From Paralvinella palmiformis (lineage: Eukaryota > Annelida > Polychaeta > Terebellida > Alvinellidae): a stretch of DNA of 64,000 bases. How positions within the stretch are numbered: the stretch's first letter is position 1; each line of letters opens with the position of its first letter. The DNA lies in the NCBI GenBank assembly GCA_025642065.1, contig JAODUP010000715.1, positions 10,001-74,000 of the forward strand. The letters are read 5' to 3'. The position numbers and the translations under genes were made by a program. Positions 20,606-33,338 of the stretch are shown here, piece by piece. Below the pieces are notes generated by a model. That model was not told where the DNA came from. It did not search any database and saw nothing but the letters and a program-made list of their open reading frames with translations.

Positions 20606-23600
20606 CCTGATATGTGTCAGTCAAGTAAATATCACTTATACTTAACTAAATACAAATTAACTATATACAGTCCTTACTGTATCACAATAATACCATAGCC
20701 TACTCCAAATCATTATACAGTATTCAGTGGATTTAGTGGTTTGATTGCTCACAAAACAACAGAAATGGCGCTCATCTTCATCAGGTTATGGGTACATTAC
20801 TCCTCCATTCTGCTGATCATGTCATAATACTCAATAGTACTCTCTCGCTGAGATCAACTTTTCCCACTATGCCAGTATTGGTCGTTTTTTTTAATTGTGA
20901 TCTACAATAATTATGCCACCCAAAGCTATCATAATATTAGCTGATGAAGATGGGAACTGAATATTTGGGTAATGTTAGCCAGCCACTCTATTTACAGTGA
21001 CCTCTAGACACCTGACACATAGCTAAGGGCTGTTGGTAGACTGACGACGAAGGAAATGAAATCTGAATTACCATTGTACATCTTCCAAAAAGATTAAACA
21101 GCCAAATTAGCATATCATAACCCAGCTCCATCAAATTTAGTGACTGTTTCTGTTTTTCCCCAGAAAAGTGCTCAGAATTAGAACGCCAGTGGCAGTGTTT
21201 GACATGAGAAAAATATTAATATAAAGAGCAGCTAGCACACACAGCCTGCCAGGAAGCCATTAACCCCTTCCTTTAGCAGTGAAGTGACTGCGAGAAAATT
21301 CCATTTCGGATACCATTTTCTTTTCAGAAAGGTCATATTCTGTATTCACATTGTTTTATCTGTTATTCTCCAGTAAATGTTTTAATATATAATAAAGGAT
21401 GTGCTGTTGATGTGTTTGTCTTTAATAAGTTAGACTTTATTAATGGCAGGGTTAGCTAACCCTTTTGAGAGCAGGATAAAGGTAAATAGTTATTCTACCC
21501 GACTTGCCGAGTATCAAAGAGGTATGGTTGGAGATAGACCATCCTCACCTTGAAGAATGATGGGTCTGGATGAAGCAATTATTGTCCTGCGCCAACATCA
21601 TCAACCTCAATTATACATCAAAACCTGTGTCGTTGTCATCATATCAAACTAAGGCTCTCTAACTGTGTGGGAGGGGGAGGCTTTATATGGTCCTGAGCTA
21701 GAGGCTAGTAGATTGTGGGATCGTATTTTACATGACAAATTCTAAGTTCCTTGGTGGGTGGGGGAGGGGGGGTTATGATGTGTCTTGAGGTTGACGTGAC
21801 ATTAGAGGTTTCATGTTGTTTTCCTTAGAATGGACTTGAAAATATGATACATGTCAACACATGTCCTGAAGTTTAAATAATTTAATGTTGACCGGTCCAA
21901 TGATCTGTTGTGATATCTTGTGTGTGTGTGTATGTATATATATATATATATACCAACTGGCTACCAAATACAAATATTCTTTTTTATTCTCTCAGTCCAA
22001 ATTATAAAATGTTTTAACTAAAATTAAAAACGTCCAATATATACCCATCACGTGACCAAATGTGTCATATTTGTATTGGTTACAGTAAAAGTACGCCTAA
22101 TTTAATATGGTACACTTCCATTCAGACGTCATCACAATTTGTTGTTATCTTTTGTGTGACGTTAGAACTATAAAAGTGGAACAGGATATTACTATTGCAA
22201 TATATCTATCATATAAATGAGTTGATATAGTAGTCTTTTGAATCTACGGCGGTTAAATAAAAATGATCACATATGATATTATTGTACCATTAGTAATGTT
22301 CTCTAAAATAGGATTTGTTACTGTGCGGACAGCTTTAAATGAAATATCTCTTAATTATATTATAACTTGGACAGTTTGGTTTTTGACTGATATGTCCAAT
22401 AATATTATCAGAGTTTGAATAGTTGAAGTTTGTTATATTACTATAGCTATGTATATGGATTGTAAATGTTCTTTGTTTTATACACTGATGTGCTTTGAGA
22501 GAGAAATGATTAATTGTTGTTTAAACTCGGGTACATTTAAAATGTTGTAACGGTTTGGAAATATTTAAAACTGAAATTGAAAACTCATGAGTCCCATGCC
22601 AGATTCGAATGTCATTGGCTTAGCTTTGTTGTTCGGATTTGGCGAGGGACCTGAATATTTCTCATTGGCTGTTTCGTAATCCATGTAACCTCTGACCCAG
22701 CTTAGAGCTGGCAACCCTTTTCAAAATTTAAATCAGTTTTTGTTTGGATCTCGGTGAATGTAGTCGAAAAGTGAATTGTTGTAAAAGTGACTTGTGATGT
22801 TATTGAAAATGGAAATGTGAATATCAGAAATGGATCATTGATATTCATTAACAATGGATCGTGAATAAACGGATCATGACTTATCAAGTCTCAATCGCTG
22901 ATGTGTGGGTTAGACGGAAGCATGAACTTTAAATGGAGCCCCAGTATATAAAATAATGATACAGGAAAGCAGACGCTCCGGGCTCGTGAAGAGCCCACCC
23001 TAAAACAATGATAATATGGTAATATTTAGATAAGATAAATTGTCTAGTAGACTCTAGGATTACCTGTAGTCTAGTAGTCTAGTAGACTTTTTTCATCTTA
23101 TGTAAACATACACACCATTTTACATATAGAAGTAGTTTTCACATTTTTGGAGTATTATGTTAAAGGTTTTCTAAATTTATTTTATTAGTCAAATAGATAA
23201 TTGATCTAATAAAATAGTAAATCACAGCCAATAGATTTATAATAATAAATAACAGATATGTGTAGCAGAAAACATGGTATCAAGTAATGCTGAAAGAGAG
23301 GAGACCTTTACATTGCTTCTTGGACACACACCCATCATGTACTTAATGATCACAAAATATTTATGTGTCGGAAGGAAAAATCTATTGCTTAAGGTGTCAA
23401 AAACTGGGCACTGTGTCATATGCTTTAAACACATATTAATATATAACAGCAGTAATGATTTCATTTACATGCAGTTTGTGTGGTTATAAATTATGTAATG
23501 TAGCTAGCTGAAATATCACACACAGTTGGTAATGGTTTATTTGGACAAGATATATCTGATCCTGTCTCAAGACATCTTTCTCTATTAAAGAAAAATTGAT

Positions 23601-23616
23601 GATTTTATTTTTCCAG

Positions 23617-23728
23617 TGGTGCCCTTGGTCTTGGCTTTTACGGGAATGAGGTGACCCACTCTGGAATGGACAGATTCATCAATGCTATTGGAGACTCCGA
23701 ATATTCTATAGATAGTATTAAGAGAGAG
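23617..23728 (+). CDS. TTYH: Tweety homolog, coding exon 3 (residues 94-131)
   Basis: Completes Cys94 and encodes the rest of TM2 and the start of the long extracellular segment. GALGLGFYGNEVTHSGMDRF carries the GxGFYGN signature that follows TM2 in tweety proteins. The exon then continues INAIGDSEYSIDSIKRE, a helical segment matching the Ser/Thr-Ile-Asp stretch of vertebrate TTYH. The acceptor is TTTTCCAG/T and the donor GAGAGAG/GTAAGT in phase 0. The next exon is 33.4 kb away, but the protein alignment continues without a missing block, so no exon seems to be lost inside the large intron. Confidence 0.96.
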
Positions 23729-23836
23729 GTAAGTTGGGTGGGGATTCGTATTTGCAAATGCTTCTTTGTGTATGCATGCACATATATACAGCTACATGCG
23801 TTCATAACATGCACATGTATAGCTAAGACTGACTGG

Positions 23837-23997
23837 CAGGCCTCGACATTAACGGTTGTCCGCCTGTACGGGACAACCAAACTAAGTAAAACCAAATGTT
23901 TGGTTGTCCGCCGTGTCAAGTCATATTTTCGATTTTTCAAATGAAGTGTGATTTGTCAGACATGACAAGTGACAAACAAAGTTAATGTCAAGCCCTG
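23837..23997. mobile_element. hAT-like MITE, 161 bp
   Basis: The left end reads CAGGCCTCGACATTAAC. The right end, GTTAATGTCAAGCCCTG, is its reverse complement with two mismatches (17-bp terminal inverted repeats). The CAGG...CCTG ends are typical of hAT elements. Inside, GGGACAACCAAAC and GTTTGGTTGTCCG form a second inverted pair. No clear 8-bp target duplication is visible (left CTGACTGG, right AGCTTGTA), so either the flanks have decayed or the class is wrong. Too short to code for transposase. Confidence 0.75.
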
Positions 23998-24449
23998 AGC
24001 TTGTAGATTATAGTTGTTTGAAATGTTAGTAAGATACCCATGTTTCTCTCTCTCTCTGTGATTAGTTTATTGTATTATAAATAGGCAAGTGATTACTATT
24101 CAAAGGAATTGAGTATGGATATGACTACTTCAATTTTTGTCCTCATATATGTGATTACAAATATGCAGAAGAAATCACAGTCTGTCTTATCAATATGATG
24201 AGATACTATTAAATTCCTGTCTGTCTGTAATGATGTAAAGGTTTTAAAGTCTGGTCACCGTGACCCCATCGTAAACCTAGATTTACATTCTGATCATTAT
24301 AACATTAGTGGTACTTGTGAGAATACTATTGATCTATCTTTGACCATTTGACAGCGTCATGTCTCTGTAAATCACCTGTAAGACCTTTGGTCAATTTGTT
24401 TGGAGTAAAAGTGTTCAGCATCTTTCGGCACTTCTAAGACATTCTCGTT

Positions 24450-24860
24450 AACTTGTCTCGTGCCCATTTACCTGCATACATATTTGTGTCTTTATACGTG
24501 TCTGCCAAGTCGTATGTGTACGCGCTTACCCACATATCTGCTGGTTCTGTGTGCTTATTTGTCCACCTATCTGCCTACTACATCTTATCAGATATATGGC
24601 TACCTGTCTGCTCCCGTCTCCTCTGATGTCCCCCCATGCTCTCATACATGTATATCCTTCCACACTGGCTGTCTGTCTACTTTTTATCCGCTCACTTATC
24701 AGCCAATTTGGCCACCGGTCTACAAACATGCCTATCTGTCCAACTATCTGTTTACATCAATGCTGTCTGTCTATCCATTTGTCTGTTTACCTGTTCACTT
24801 CTGCAGCTATCGACCCATCTGTTAACCATCTACCTATCTATCTATCTACCCATCAACCCT
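24450..24860. repeat. Degenerate pyrimidine-rich CTGT/CTAT/CTAC tract
   Basis: About 400 bp of loosely repeated ACCTGTCTG, CTATCTGTCT and CTACCTATCTATCTATC words, with the cleanest tetranucleotide at about 24830-24850. It yields overlapping open frames on both strands with Leu/Cys/Tyr-biased peptides, which are composition artefacts. Probably an ancient tetranucleotide microsatellite. Confidence 0.75.
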
Positions 24861-25978
24861 ATATGTTTACCCATAAATTGTAAGACATCCAGTATAGTAG
24901 TCCTAACTGCTAATGAGACTTTGACAACGTTGTTGACATCCGGTCTTGTGGCGGATCCGTGTTAGCTATCAGGATCAATCCTTGTACCAAATAACTTCCC
25001 AGACAAATGATGTGTTAACGGTACACGGACAACAGGCATTGGTCTGTTCTACAAATTATTGGCCCGCATCTGGCAAGAACAAAACATTCAAGGTTTGGTT
25101 ATCTGCTGGGAGCTTTGTCTGGGAATGGCCGTGCGCGCTCGCGTTAGCAGTTATTGAAAAAAAAGTCTGACTTTCTAATTGGGAATAATAAAGACACACT
25201 GGATTTCTATTTTAAATCAAGGCGTGTAACGTTTGTTTTGGAATAAAGACACTGGCTCAGATAATGAAATATTTTATATAATTTTATCGTTTTCATCATA
25301 TGGACGGTTTATCAATACACGTACTGGGACCTCGAATTGTATGATTGGTTGATTGACGTCTTACGTAAATATGGTTTTAAATAGACGTAGAACTTCCCCC
25401 CAAAAGTTTAATTAACCAGAGATATACCATCAGTCGCAAATGTGTATGAGTATCCATGGCAATCATTAGGGTCAAAGTGGGCAATTGCTATCTGTAGACC
25501 CTTAGATCAGAATTTAGAACGTAAACAGACAAAAAGTAGAAAATAAATTGATATCCCAGGGACAGGTTAAATAGTGATGTGTTATTAATTAGTTTTCTTG
25601 TGTGTGTGTGTGTGTGTGTGTTTTGGGTACTAATTAGCGTCCCTCAGTGTTGATGTTTTGTGTTTTAATTAATCACAGACGTTATTGGTTTTTTTTGGGG
25701 GGAGGATGAGCATGAAGTGTGGTTTGTTGATGGGTATACGTTCAGGGTGAATGGTTTATTTGTTGACGTACATAAGTCACTGTTAGTTTATGCTGTCTAT
25801 AGAATAATAAATGGCTGGATAGTTATGGTAATTAGTAATAACTATCGCAGATGTTAGGTTCATATGTATCCGTATGTAGGTCAGATAAACAGTTGATTGG
25901 CCCTGACATTCGATGGGATAACGTAGGCAGTTCGTTTTGTTATTGTTGATTATGTGTGTGTGCGCATGCGTGTATGTA

Positions 25979-26157
25979 TGATGGTGATTGAAGGTTTACA
26001 GGCACTTTTGTGCACATGGTAGGCTAAATGGGCCGTGCGACCTTCAAAGTTAAAGAAGCGAATTCAAAGATGAAACACCCTTCAGATATGCCATACTGAG
26101 ATTCGAACACGGGTAGTAATGATCTGTGATCCAACACGCTACCGCCAGACCACGGAG
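25979..26157 (-). mobile_element. tRNA-derived SINE
   Basis: In reverse complement: CCGTGGTCTGGCGGTAGCGT, then CAGATCATTACTACCCGTGT and a GTTCGAATCTC B-box. Body: AAGGGTGTTTCATCTTTGAA, CGGCCCATTTAGCCTACCAT, and a tail ending CAATCACCATCAT. It lies between two (GT)-rich runs, which hide any target duplication. Confidence 0.87.
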
Positions 26158-26640
26158 TGTGTGTGTGTGATAACTAAGTCTCACCCATGAGCCAGATTAT
26201 CCTGTATGTCTATTCCGTGAGCCAGGTTCTGGAAGTTGCCTTTCCTATGCTGCAGAATTTCCCGATCCCTATCGCTTGAGCTTGTTTTTCCTGTATTCCT
26301 TCCTATCCATTCAGCCAGATTCCTCCATATAACTATCATCCAAATCTCCATATCCCAAATCAGCCCGATTTCCCTAACTTGATCTTCCTGGAGTCTCCAA
26401 CCTTTAGCCTTTTAAACATTTTTCTTTCACAAGTACATGCCCCACGAATGCCCTATTCTTGTGAGTCACCGTGTGTGTGTGTGGGGGGGGGAGTATTATG
26501 GACTAAATTTGATTATTGACCAGCCACCCCACTGTTCTTCAGTTATGGGTCCCGACTACGGACTGGTGTCTATGATATGTGCCACCGTGTGCCCTTTTAT
26601 CCACATATTAACAGCTGTGGACTATACCATCTGTGTCTAT

Positions 26641-26720
26641 ATCATTGGCTACTCATTGTCCTTCTATTGGGAGTAGCCGTATCATTGGCTACTCATTGTC
26701 CTTCTATTGGGAGTAGCCGT
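26641..26720. repeat. Perfect 40-bp tandem duplication
   Basis: Two identical adjacent copies, each starting ATCATTGGCTACTCATTGTC and ending GGGAGTAGCCGT (26641-26680 and 26681-26720). The lack of any difference suggests a recent event. No function apparent. Confidence 0.97.
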
Positions 26721-29700
26721 AATGCTTTACTGATTTGTTGCTGTGGTGTTCGGCTCACACCGTTAACATTTACCATATTGGTGGTTTGAGCCTCTGTCTG
26801 TCTGGAGTATGGACTACCATGTTATCTTGTATGTGTATAGGCCATCAGTTATCTCCGTATGCTAGATTAGCCGTTTTACCTTTGTAGCTCGGTAATCGGT
26901 CCCATTTCTCGGCGTGTCAAGTTTAGGAGCGAACCTTTGTTTCTCAATATTTCCGTATTTATCGAGTAACGCATCTCCATCATTTTCGGAGAGCTGACAA
27001 CCTTGGTCCTTTTATGTCTGGAGTGTGACGGAACCTTTGTCCATGTGTGCCTCGGGTGCTGCCAGCCCCTTGTATTACTTCTGTATCTGAGGCGTGATGT
27101 GTACTCGTCTTCGGACGTCAAAGCCTATGGGCTGTCCGTTCCCATTGCAAGTCCGAGATTTAGGCCAATCCATTCTCCCTCTGGCTAGCTAGCGAGTTGT
27201 CTGTCCTTGTTTTTTCCCACCCAGATCATCAGCCCAGTCATTCCATGTGACCTGTCTGTATTATTGATGGACTTCCATTTCATCACAGTATTTCGAGATA
27301 CGGATGGATCACGCGCGATGGCTAGTATTTCACTGATACAGTGACGATGTTAAACATGTTGATGTGTTATCACCATAGATAATAAAGATGATATCTGGGG
27401 GGGGGGCGTTAGAACCTCCAATTTATGTCGGTCATTTAAAGTAATCACTGAGAACTATTTCATCTGGCTAAGTAACTAATTTTATGACAACAGTATAATA
27501 ATAATATTAATAATAATCACAGTAAAAAGAAATTTTTGATGTCATACACAACCTCTGTAAATAGTTAAATAATGGGACTTATTTCAGGAGTATCACACAA
27601 GGCAGAACAATAATTTGATTAGTGTTTTGTTGATGGCGAAATTCCAAGAATATATCCATGTGGAGCGGAAATAGTATAATAATGCGTGTCTCAGACGAAT
27701 TCTCATAGTTAGCTAGGCGCTCTTCGTACACAGCTTCATACCGGATACCTACGAGCCAGTACTAGGTCGTATGTTGACACGAAGGTGTTATCTGAGAGAA
27801 TTGTCATAAACCATTTTTCGTCTTCATAAAGTCAGAGCCAGGCAACGGAGAGCCAATTATTATTTACCTGTATGTTACCTGGTTTGGTCAGATGATAAGC
27901 CAACATGTTGATAATATATTGATTGGTATGTTATCCTATTACTGTAATGTATACTGTACATATGTTACGTATGCTTCCCGCAACATATGGAGTTCGTGTA
28001 TAATGGGGGAGGGGAGAGGAATGTTTATCAGTTGCTGTATAGCTGGATGTAGGCCAATTGTGTATGTGTGTCATTGGAAAAAATTAATTGGCAACATATG
28101 TGATATTTCGGTGATATGATTCAGTAGAAATAGGTAACTCATTAGAAATACTCCCCCTCTATGTATGTCTATCCGTTAAGTCTGTTTGCCCGCATATGTT
28201 GTTTCTCGTGTGTGTGAATTTATGCCCAAATTAGTGGGTGGATCCTTTTCAAGACCAACGCAAGACTACCCCTCCCCCCAACACAAACAACGGGAGCCAA
28301 AATAAACTCCGATGTGGTATTTGTAAGGTACAATTTGCCAAAATCTGTGGACCCGTTGGACTGCCTAAAGTTCAGTATTATTGAGAGAAAGAGGGGGGGG
28401 GGAGTTCCTTCAGTACACTCAGTAACATCAGTATATAACTTGTAATATCAAGCTGTAGTCTGGATTAATGAGGCTGATGTCAGAGTTGTATACTTGGTCT
28501 ATTTATAACTTCCCTATCTCCAATGTCAGACTTAAAATCCGTCTGCTATCTGGGTTTGTGGGATGTTTCTCCAGAGAATCACTGCTGGACCATATGTCTC
28601 AGGTGTGCTAAACAAAATACTCACTCATGTCAGACTAACCAATTACTTGAACAGTATCAAACATCTTGTTTAAAGCAAGGTTTGACAATTAGCTGTTTAA
28701 TCAGTTTTGTTGTTGTGGTTAGCAGCGTTGTTACAACCATAATTTGTTATTTATGATATCAAAGAAATTACAATCAAATCTTAAGTATAATAAAATATGG
28801 TCCATCCTCATGCAGACAGATGTGACTGCAGCAAAGAACTACTCTGGTAAAATCCTAAATTTTATGTTTCCATCTGCTGATTATTGTGTTTGGACCATTT
28901 CTCATCTGTTTATTTTTAATAATAATTTACCTTTAAATGTTGTAATTTTACACACACTTGAATTAGCAAATGTTTCCCATTTTTTAAGTTTTATAATTAT
29001 TTTAATCAAACCATTAACAATACTTGGTTATCATAATTATTAATTTAGGCAGACAGCAAACAATATAACTTCGTATATGTGGCTAGCAAAGATTTACCGG
29101 CATTTAAATGCTGCACCACCGGTTGGAAAATATATACTGTATCGAACGCTATTTGCTATACAGAATTATGGCTGATAATTATTTTCGCAAATGTGACATC
29201 TGCCAAAAAAGGATTGCCTCTTGGGTCATCAGACACGTGACTCTTATTGGTTGGTGTTCTACTTCAGGAGTCATCACCTTGTGTGTATGGATTCGGTTGA
29301 AATGAATAAGTCTGGATTTATGAACCTAACTGAAGGGCATACTTCGTCTTGCCGCATTTCGGTCATCTGGTGTAAGCATTTGTTATCTTTGTCGGCTAAT
29401 AGACGGTGGAATATCTGTTTAAGTGGGTTGACAATACAGATGAGCCATTTATGTCATAAAAATTGCACTGACAGATGACACCTGATAAACGTCTGATGTA
29501 GAACACAACTATCTCTTTCTCTCATATTAACACTAATAATGATGATATAATAATACCAAAATTAGTAATTCTGTGGTACTTTACCAAGGTGATAAAATAA
29601 TACAATATTTACAATAGTAGAAGAAACTGATGTATAATAATAATAACACTTTTGGTATTGATTGGAAAATTAGCTGTTGAAGACGAGAATCCTGTCTGTT

Positions 29701-29901
29701 GTTAACCTGCTCACAGGTAATATATATTAGGGAAGGGATAAGTTTCCATTGGAGATGGTCACATCTGGAACATATTGCCAAAAGGCTACTCCCAAGAAAA
29801 ATGAGGTCATCCGGTGAAATATTCCACAGACATAGTTAGCGTTTGGCATTTCATCCCAATCTTAGATGACTATAGGGTAGCACTCTCTACCGACTGCACT
29901 A

Positions 29902-30088
29902 AAGGCGGCTCCGTGGTCTAACTGGTAGCGCATTGGATCACAGATCACTACCACCCGTGTTCGAATCTCGGCCAGGCATATCTGAAAGGTGTTTCATCTT
30001 TGACTTCGCTTCATTTCTTATGGAGGTCGCTCGGCCCATTTAGCCTACCATGTGCAGAAAAATGGCCATAAAACAGCAATCATCATCA
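29902..30088 (+). mobile_element. Complete tRNA-derived SINE with 16-bp target duplications
   Basis: The best copy in the window. The head AGGCGGCTCCGTGGTCTAAC is followed by TGGTAGCGCATTGGA (A-box) and GTGTTCGAATCTC (B-box). Body: AAAGGTGTTTCATCTTTGAC, AGGTCGCTCGGCCCATTTAG, then CCATAAAACAGCAATCATCATCA, whose last part is a short (CAT)n tail. The 16-mer TCTACCGACTGCACTA is present at 29886-29901 and again, unchanged, at 30089-30104. That is decisive evidence for target-primed insertion, and the perfect match suggests a young copy. The partner LINE is not known from this window. Confidence 0.96.
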
Positions 30089-30549
30089 TCTACCGACTGC
30101 ACTAGGGTTCGGCGCCGCATTTATAATGCACTTAGAGATTATTGTTGTTGTTTTTTGTAGGGTACATTACCAATCCTTAAAACTAATATATGTTAGATGT
30201 TTATTCTCCAAAGGGTATTGATGTTTTGTTTATGGTCTGTGCTGGCTGGAATAGGATGTTTACATTTACAGGGGAGTCAGGACTTTTACGGCAGTTGGGT
30301 TTATTTGAAAAGTTGAGGTTTTCTATATCAAACGAGATGATGGTTTGTGGGATGGAATACCAACGGATAAGTATCTAGAAAGAGAAGTTAAAGAAAGAAA
30401 GTTTTGAAATGTTACTACTGATTCTGAAGACTAGTAGGGATAGTCTCAAGATAGGATACTTTATAATATTTGTTTATAATTGAGTGAGAGAAACTATACC
30501 TCATGATGTGTTGATTATAATGTTGGAATGTACTGCTGCGTCAGTGGGA

Positions 30550-31340
30550 TAGTGTACAATGGTCATTAGCCAAAGTGCGAAGTCTTTAGAGCAGAATCGA
30601 CCTAACAGCAACCCAAAACGCGTGTCATTCTGTGCCAGTATTTAACGTGTATTAAGGAGCACCGCACCATATTAATTCAAATTTCAATCCATCCACGAAG
30701 TGTGGTCGTTCATATCGGCTTAATATATGACCATTTGTCGACGGAGGCAGTTAACCGGAGCTCCGGGATTCTCTATTGTTCAGGCGCTGATCGGCAGCTG
30801 GAGTAATCCAGGGATACCACGCCGGATACACCGCTCATGGGCCATTCAGCGCAAAGCTATCGCTTCATTAACCGAACAGACACGGTCATTTGTATTGTTC
30901 ACGAAGCCGAGAAATGCTCTCTCTCTCTGTCTGTGTGTGTGTGTCTCTCTCTCTGTGTGTGTGTTCTCTTACAACCCACCCCCTCCCCCAGTTTATATAT
31001 ATAGTCGACCATATCCCTTCCGAGAGGGGGTAGAATTAAATCGTTCGTTTGTTCTTATCAGTTAAGCAATTAATGTAATTAGCGTTGCATCGGGTAATTA
31101 ATGCCCCGTTTGTCGTGCTATTGTTTATTAAAGAAATCAACCCCCCAGAGGGAGCCCACGAACTAATCACTAACTCCAGGTTGGGTTAATAATGCAATTT
31201 GACGTGTCAACTCTTTGCTCGACGGAATTAGCATTTCGGTTTCTATTTATAACATTTATTTACTGATTGATCACGATCGATCTTCTATCTCGTTGTTTTC
31301 GGGGTTTAAATGAATTCTATTTGTGATTGTTGTTGTTTAT
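30550..31340. other. CG-richer, unique-looking block in intron 3
   Basis: This stretch is richer in CG dinucleotides and homeobox-type words (TAATTA, AATTAATG) than its neighbours, interrupted by a (CT)/(GT) run at about 30917-30964 and CCACCCCCTCCCCC. Open frames are short and unconvincing. It could be a cis-regulatory element, but this is only a composition argument. Confidence 0.3.
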
Positions 31341-31669
31341 ACGGTTTGGTTTGGGAATGATGTCGTTTAGATGAAGTAACTATTACCATTGTTTGGTCGA
31401 ATGAACAGATCAACTGCACTTGGTTTTCCGGATCAGCCATTACTGTAAAATTAAAGTCATCCATTTAGATGGAGTTATTTCACGACGAAATATATTTGTA
31501 ATAGCAGGATTTTCAAACACAACATTAATATTCATTAAGATCCACGTTTCAAAGCAACTTGATTTTTGGCAAAACAGAGACCAATATAAAGAATAAGGTG
31601 AACCTCTGATGGTTCTCCGTCGTCTGTTGGTTTCTTCTGTCAGTTTAGCGCCACTTCTTGGTTCCATCA

Positions 31670-31990
31670 TCAACTTAGGGGTTTGGTCACTTGTTTCTGT
31701 TGTGAATATATATATATACTGATGTACTAAATGAGCTCTCACTGATATAATTTGTGACTGATAAAAAGTAATTAATGCAGGCGTCTGTTTATTTACTGCA
31801 GCTGGAGGGGAATGAGACTTTGGTGCGAACTAATATTGTTTGGCAGTTTTGGCCCCATTCTGTCCTACTGCAAACTGAGTTGATTTCCCAGGTCAAATTC
31901 ACTGTGCCCGTGGCATTTAGCATCAAAAGTTACCACTCCTCGAACATTACGTAGAAGCATTCTACGAATGCTTCGTATAGATTTCCACGG
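31670..31990 (+). repeat. Diverged direct duplication, copy 1
   Basis: Shares with 32665-32960, in the same order: TCATCAACTTAGGGGTTTGG / TCATCAGCTTGGGTTTAG, GACTGATAAAAAGTAATTAA, GTCTGTTTATTTACTGC, GCTGGAGGGGAA and TCGAACATTACGTAGAA / TTGAACATTAAGTAGAA. The copies are about 985 bp apart and clearly older than the minisatellites. Either an unknown dispersed repeat or a duplicated regulatory segment. Confidence 0.88.
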
Positions 31991-32154
31991 AGAACCGAAA
32001 ACAAGCTTACGTTCACAAATACGTTATCATAATTTCACATCCTCCAGTATGGTTTTGGGGTTTAGACATGATTCAGTGTACTCATGTGTATGTGGTAAAT
32101 ACTAACTAAAACGCGTGAACTGCTGTTACTTTACGGTCATACATACACACACAC

Positions 32155-32230
32155 ACACGTGGGGATTTGATCTCAGATGGTAGAGCCGTTTGACCATCCG
32201 CACTACCATTTAAGCCATTGAGGCACTTCC
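32155..32230 (-). mobile_element. SINE-like tRNA head, fragment
   Basis: In reverse complement GTGCCTCAATGGCTTAAATG, then GGTAGTGCGGATGGTC and a degenerate GAGATCAAATCCCC B-box. No body follows, so this is a scrap of a SINE or an unrelated tRNA-like sequence. Confidence 0.5.
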
Positions 32231-32664
32231 CTAAAAAGTATAATCTTCTTGTGTAATGTCTCTTCATGAGAATTTTTTAACTTTGTACTTTTTTAGTTGC
32301 TAGCACAGTGATATTCACCATAAATATATTTAGAACCATATTGGCTGCCCTCGGGTCTGGCAGTAAGTGGGTTGCCCCAGCTCAGTGGCCTCCCGCCCTC
32401 ACCCAATATAACTGTATAAGTCCGGTATCAATGGCATCCTGGTTTGTACCAACGTAGTGTTGTATACTGTCAGAGTGAGAGGACTTTAATATTGATGTTT
32501 GATACCATTCAGTATGTTTCAGAGTGAGTTACTGATTCAGTTCTCTGTAGAAATTAAATTATACTAATTTAAAGTCTTGGAGTTGGATGGAAGGATGTTT
32601 GTTTTCACACAGAGTACTCGATCTCTACCGTGTGTGTATGCTGGTAGTTAATAACATTTCTAGA

Positions 32665-32960
32665 GTTCATCATCAGCTTGGGTTTAGTCACTTATTTAAG
32701 TTATGATTATATAACGATGTAAGTTCAAAGTTGAGACTGATAAAAAGTAATTAATGCAGGTGTCTGTTTATTTACTGCTGCTGGAGGGGAACGAGGCTTT
32801 GCTGCAAACACATATTATTTGGCAATTTTTACTTCATATTCTCCTGCTGCAACCACAGATGATCTCGCAGGTCAGATTCGCCGTGCCCATAACATTTAGC
32901 TTCAAACGTTATCCCTCCTTGAACATTAAGTAGAATCCTACTATCGTTCTTCGGGTATTT
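32665..32960 (+). repeat. Diverged direct duplication, copy 2
   Basis: Second copy of the 31670-31990 segment, with the same block order. The best preserved block, GACTGATAAAAAGTAATTAA followed by TGCAGGTGTCTGTTTATTTA, differs from copy 1 by one base. It lacks the (TA)n present in copy 1 at about 31706. Confidence 0.88.
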
Positions 32961-33224
32961 CATTCATCAGCACACACGGCGACACAGGTGTCCTTATATC
33001 ACAATTGTTTTGATATCTTGGATGGTTCTTTTTGTCGTCAGTCACCCAAGGATAACATTAATATATGTAACAAGTTGCTGAATGTATATCATCTCGTCAA
33101 TATATATGTTATCGACTTTTCAACTTAGTTTTTTTTATAGTATATCATCTGATGATTGTTGTTGGTGAAGTTAGTTGATTCTTTGGTTCTTATTGTCTCG
33201 GCACTGGTCACACTCGACGCCAGA

Positions 33225-33310
33225 TGACGTCCCCGGGAAACATCTATGAGCCAGATTTGAACCCACAACCTGGAGATTTGTGGTGCATTGCTCAAACCAC
33301 TGTACTGTGT
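33225..33310 (-). mobile_element. SINE-like tRNA head, fragment
   Basis: In reverse complement: ACAGTGGTTTGAGCAATGCA, then CACCACAAATCTCCAGGTTG and GGGTTCAAATCTGGCTC with a B-box. It differs from the main SINE family and has no recognisable body. It lies just before the 65-bp array. Confidence 0.55.
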
Positions 33311-33338
33311 GTTAGTGAGATTGGTTTTCTGAATCAGT

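Larger units (their letters stand above)
17961..23616 (+). other. TTYH intron 2 (5.66 kb, phase 2)
   Basis: Bounded by GTAAGT and TTTTTCCAG. It holds a minus-strand LINE 3' end (18393-19045), a 5'-truncated SINE (19585-19738), a minus-strand SINE (20455-20605), a short (TG)/(TA) run at about 21920-21951 and AT-rich sequence. 20610-23600 shows no exon or element I can name; a GGTGGGTGGGGGAGGGG purine run lies near 21753. Confidence 0.9.

Noticed and set aside
24460..24965. Overlapping frames of 109-121 codons
   Set aside because: Generated by a degenerate tetranucleotide tract on both strands, with low-complexity peptides.
28744..29043. 99-codon AT-rich frame, Leu/Ile/Asn-rich
   Set aside because: Composition is that of AT-rich intron DNA; no motif or splice context. 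The same applies to 59458-59745.
29904..29980. Possible tRNA gene (A-box and B-box present)
   Set aside because: The acceptor stem does not close, and the sequence continues into a SINE body with target duplications.
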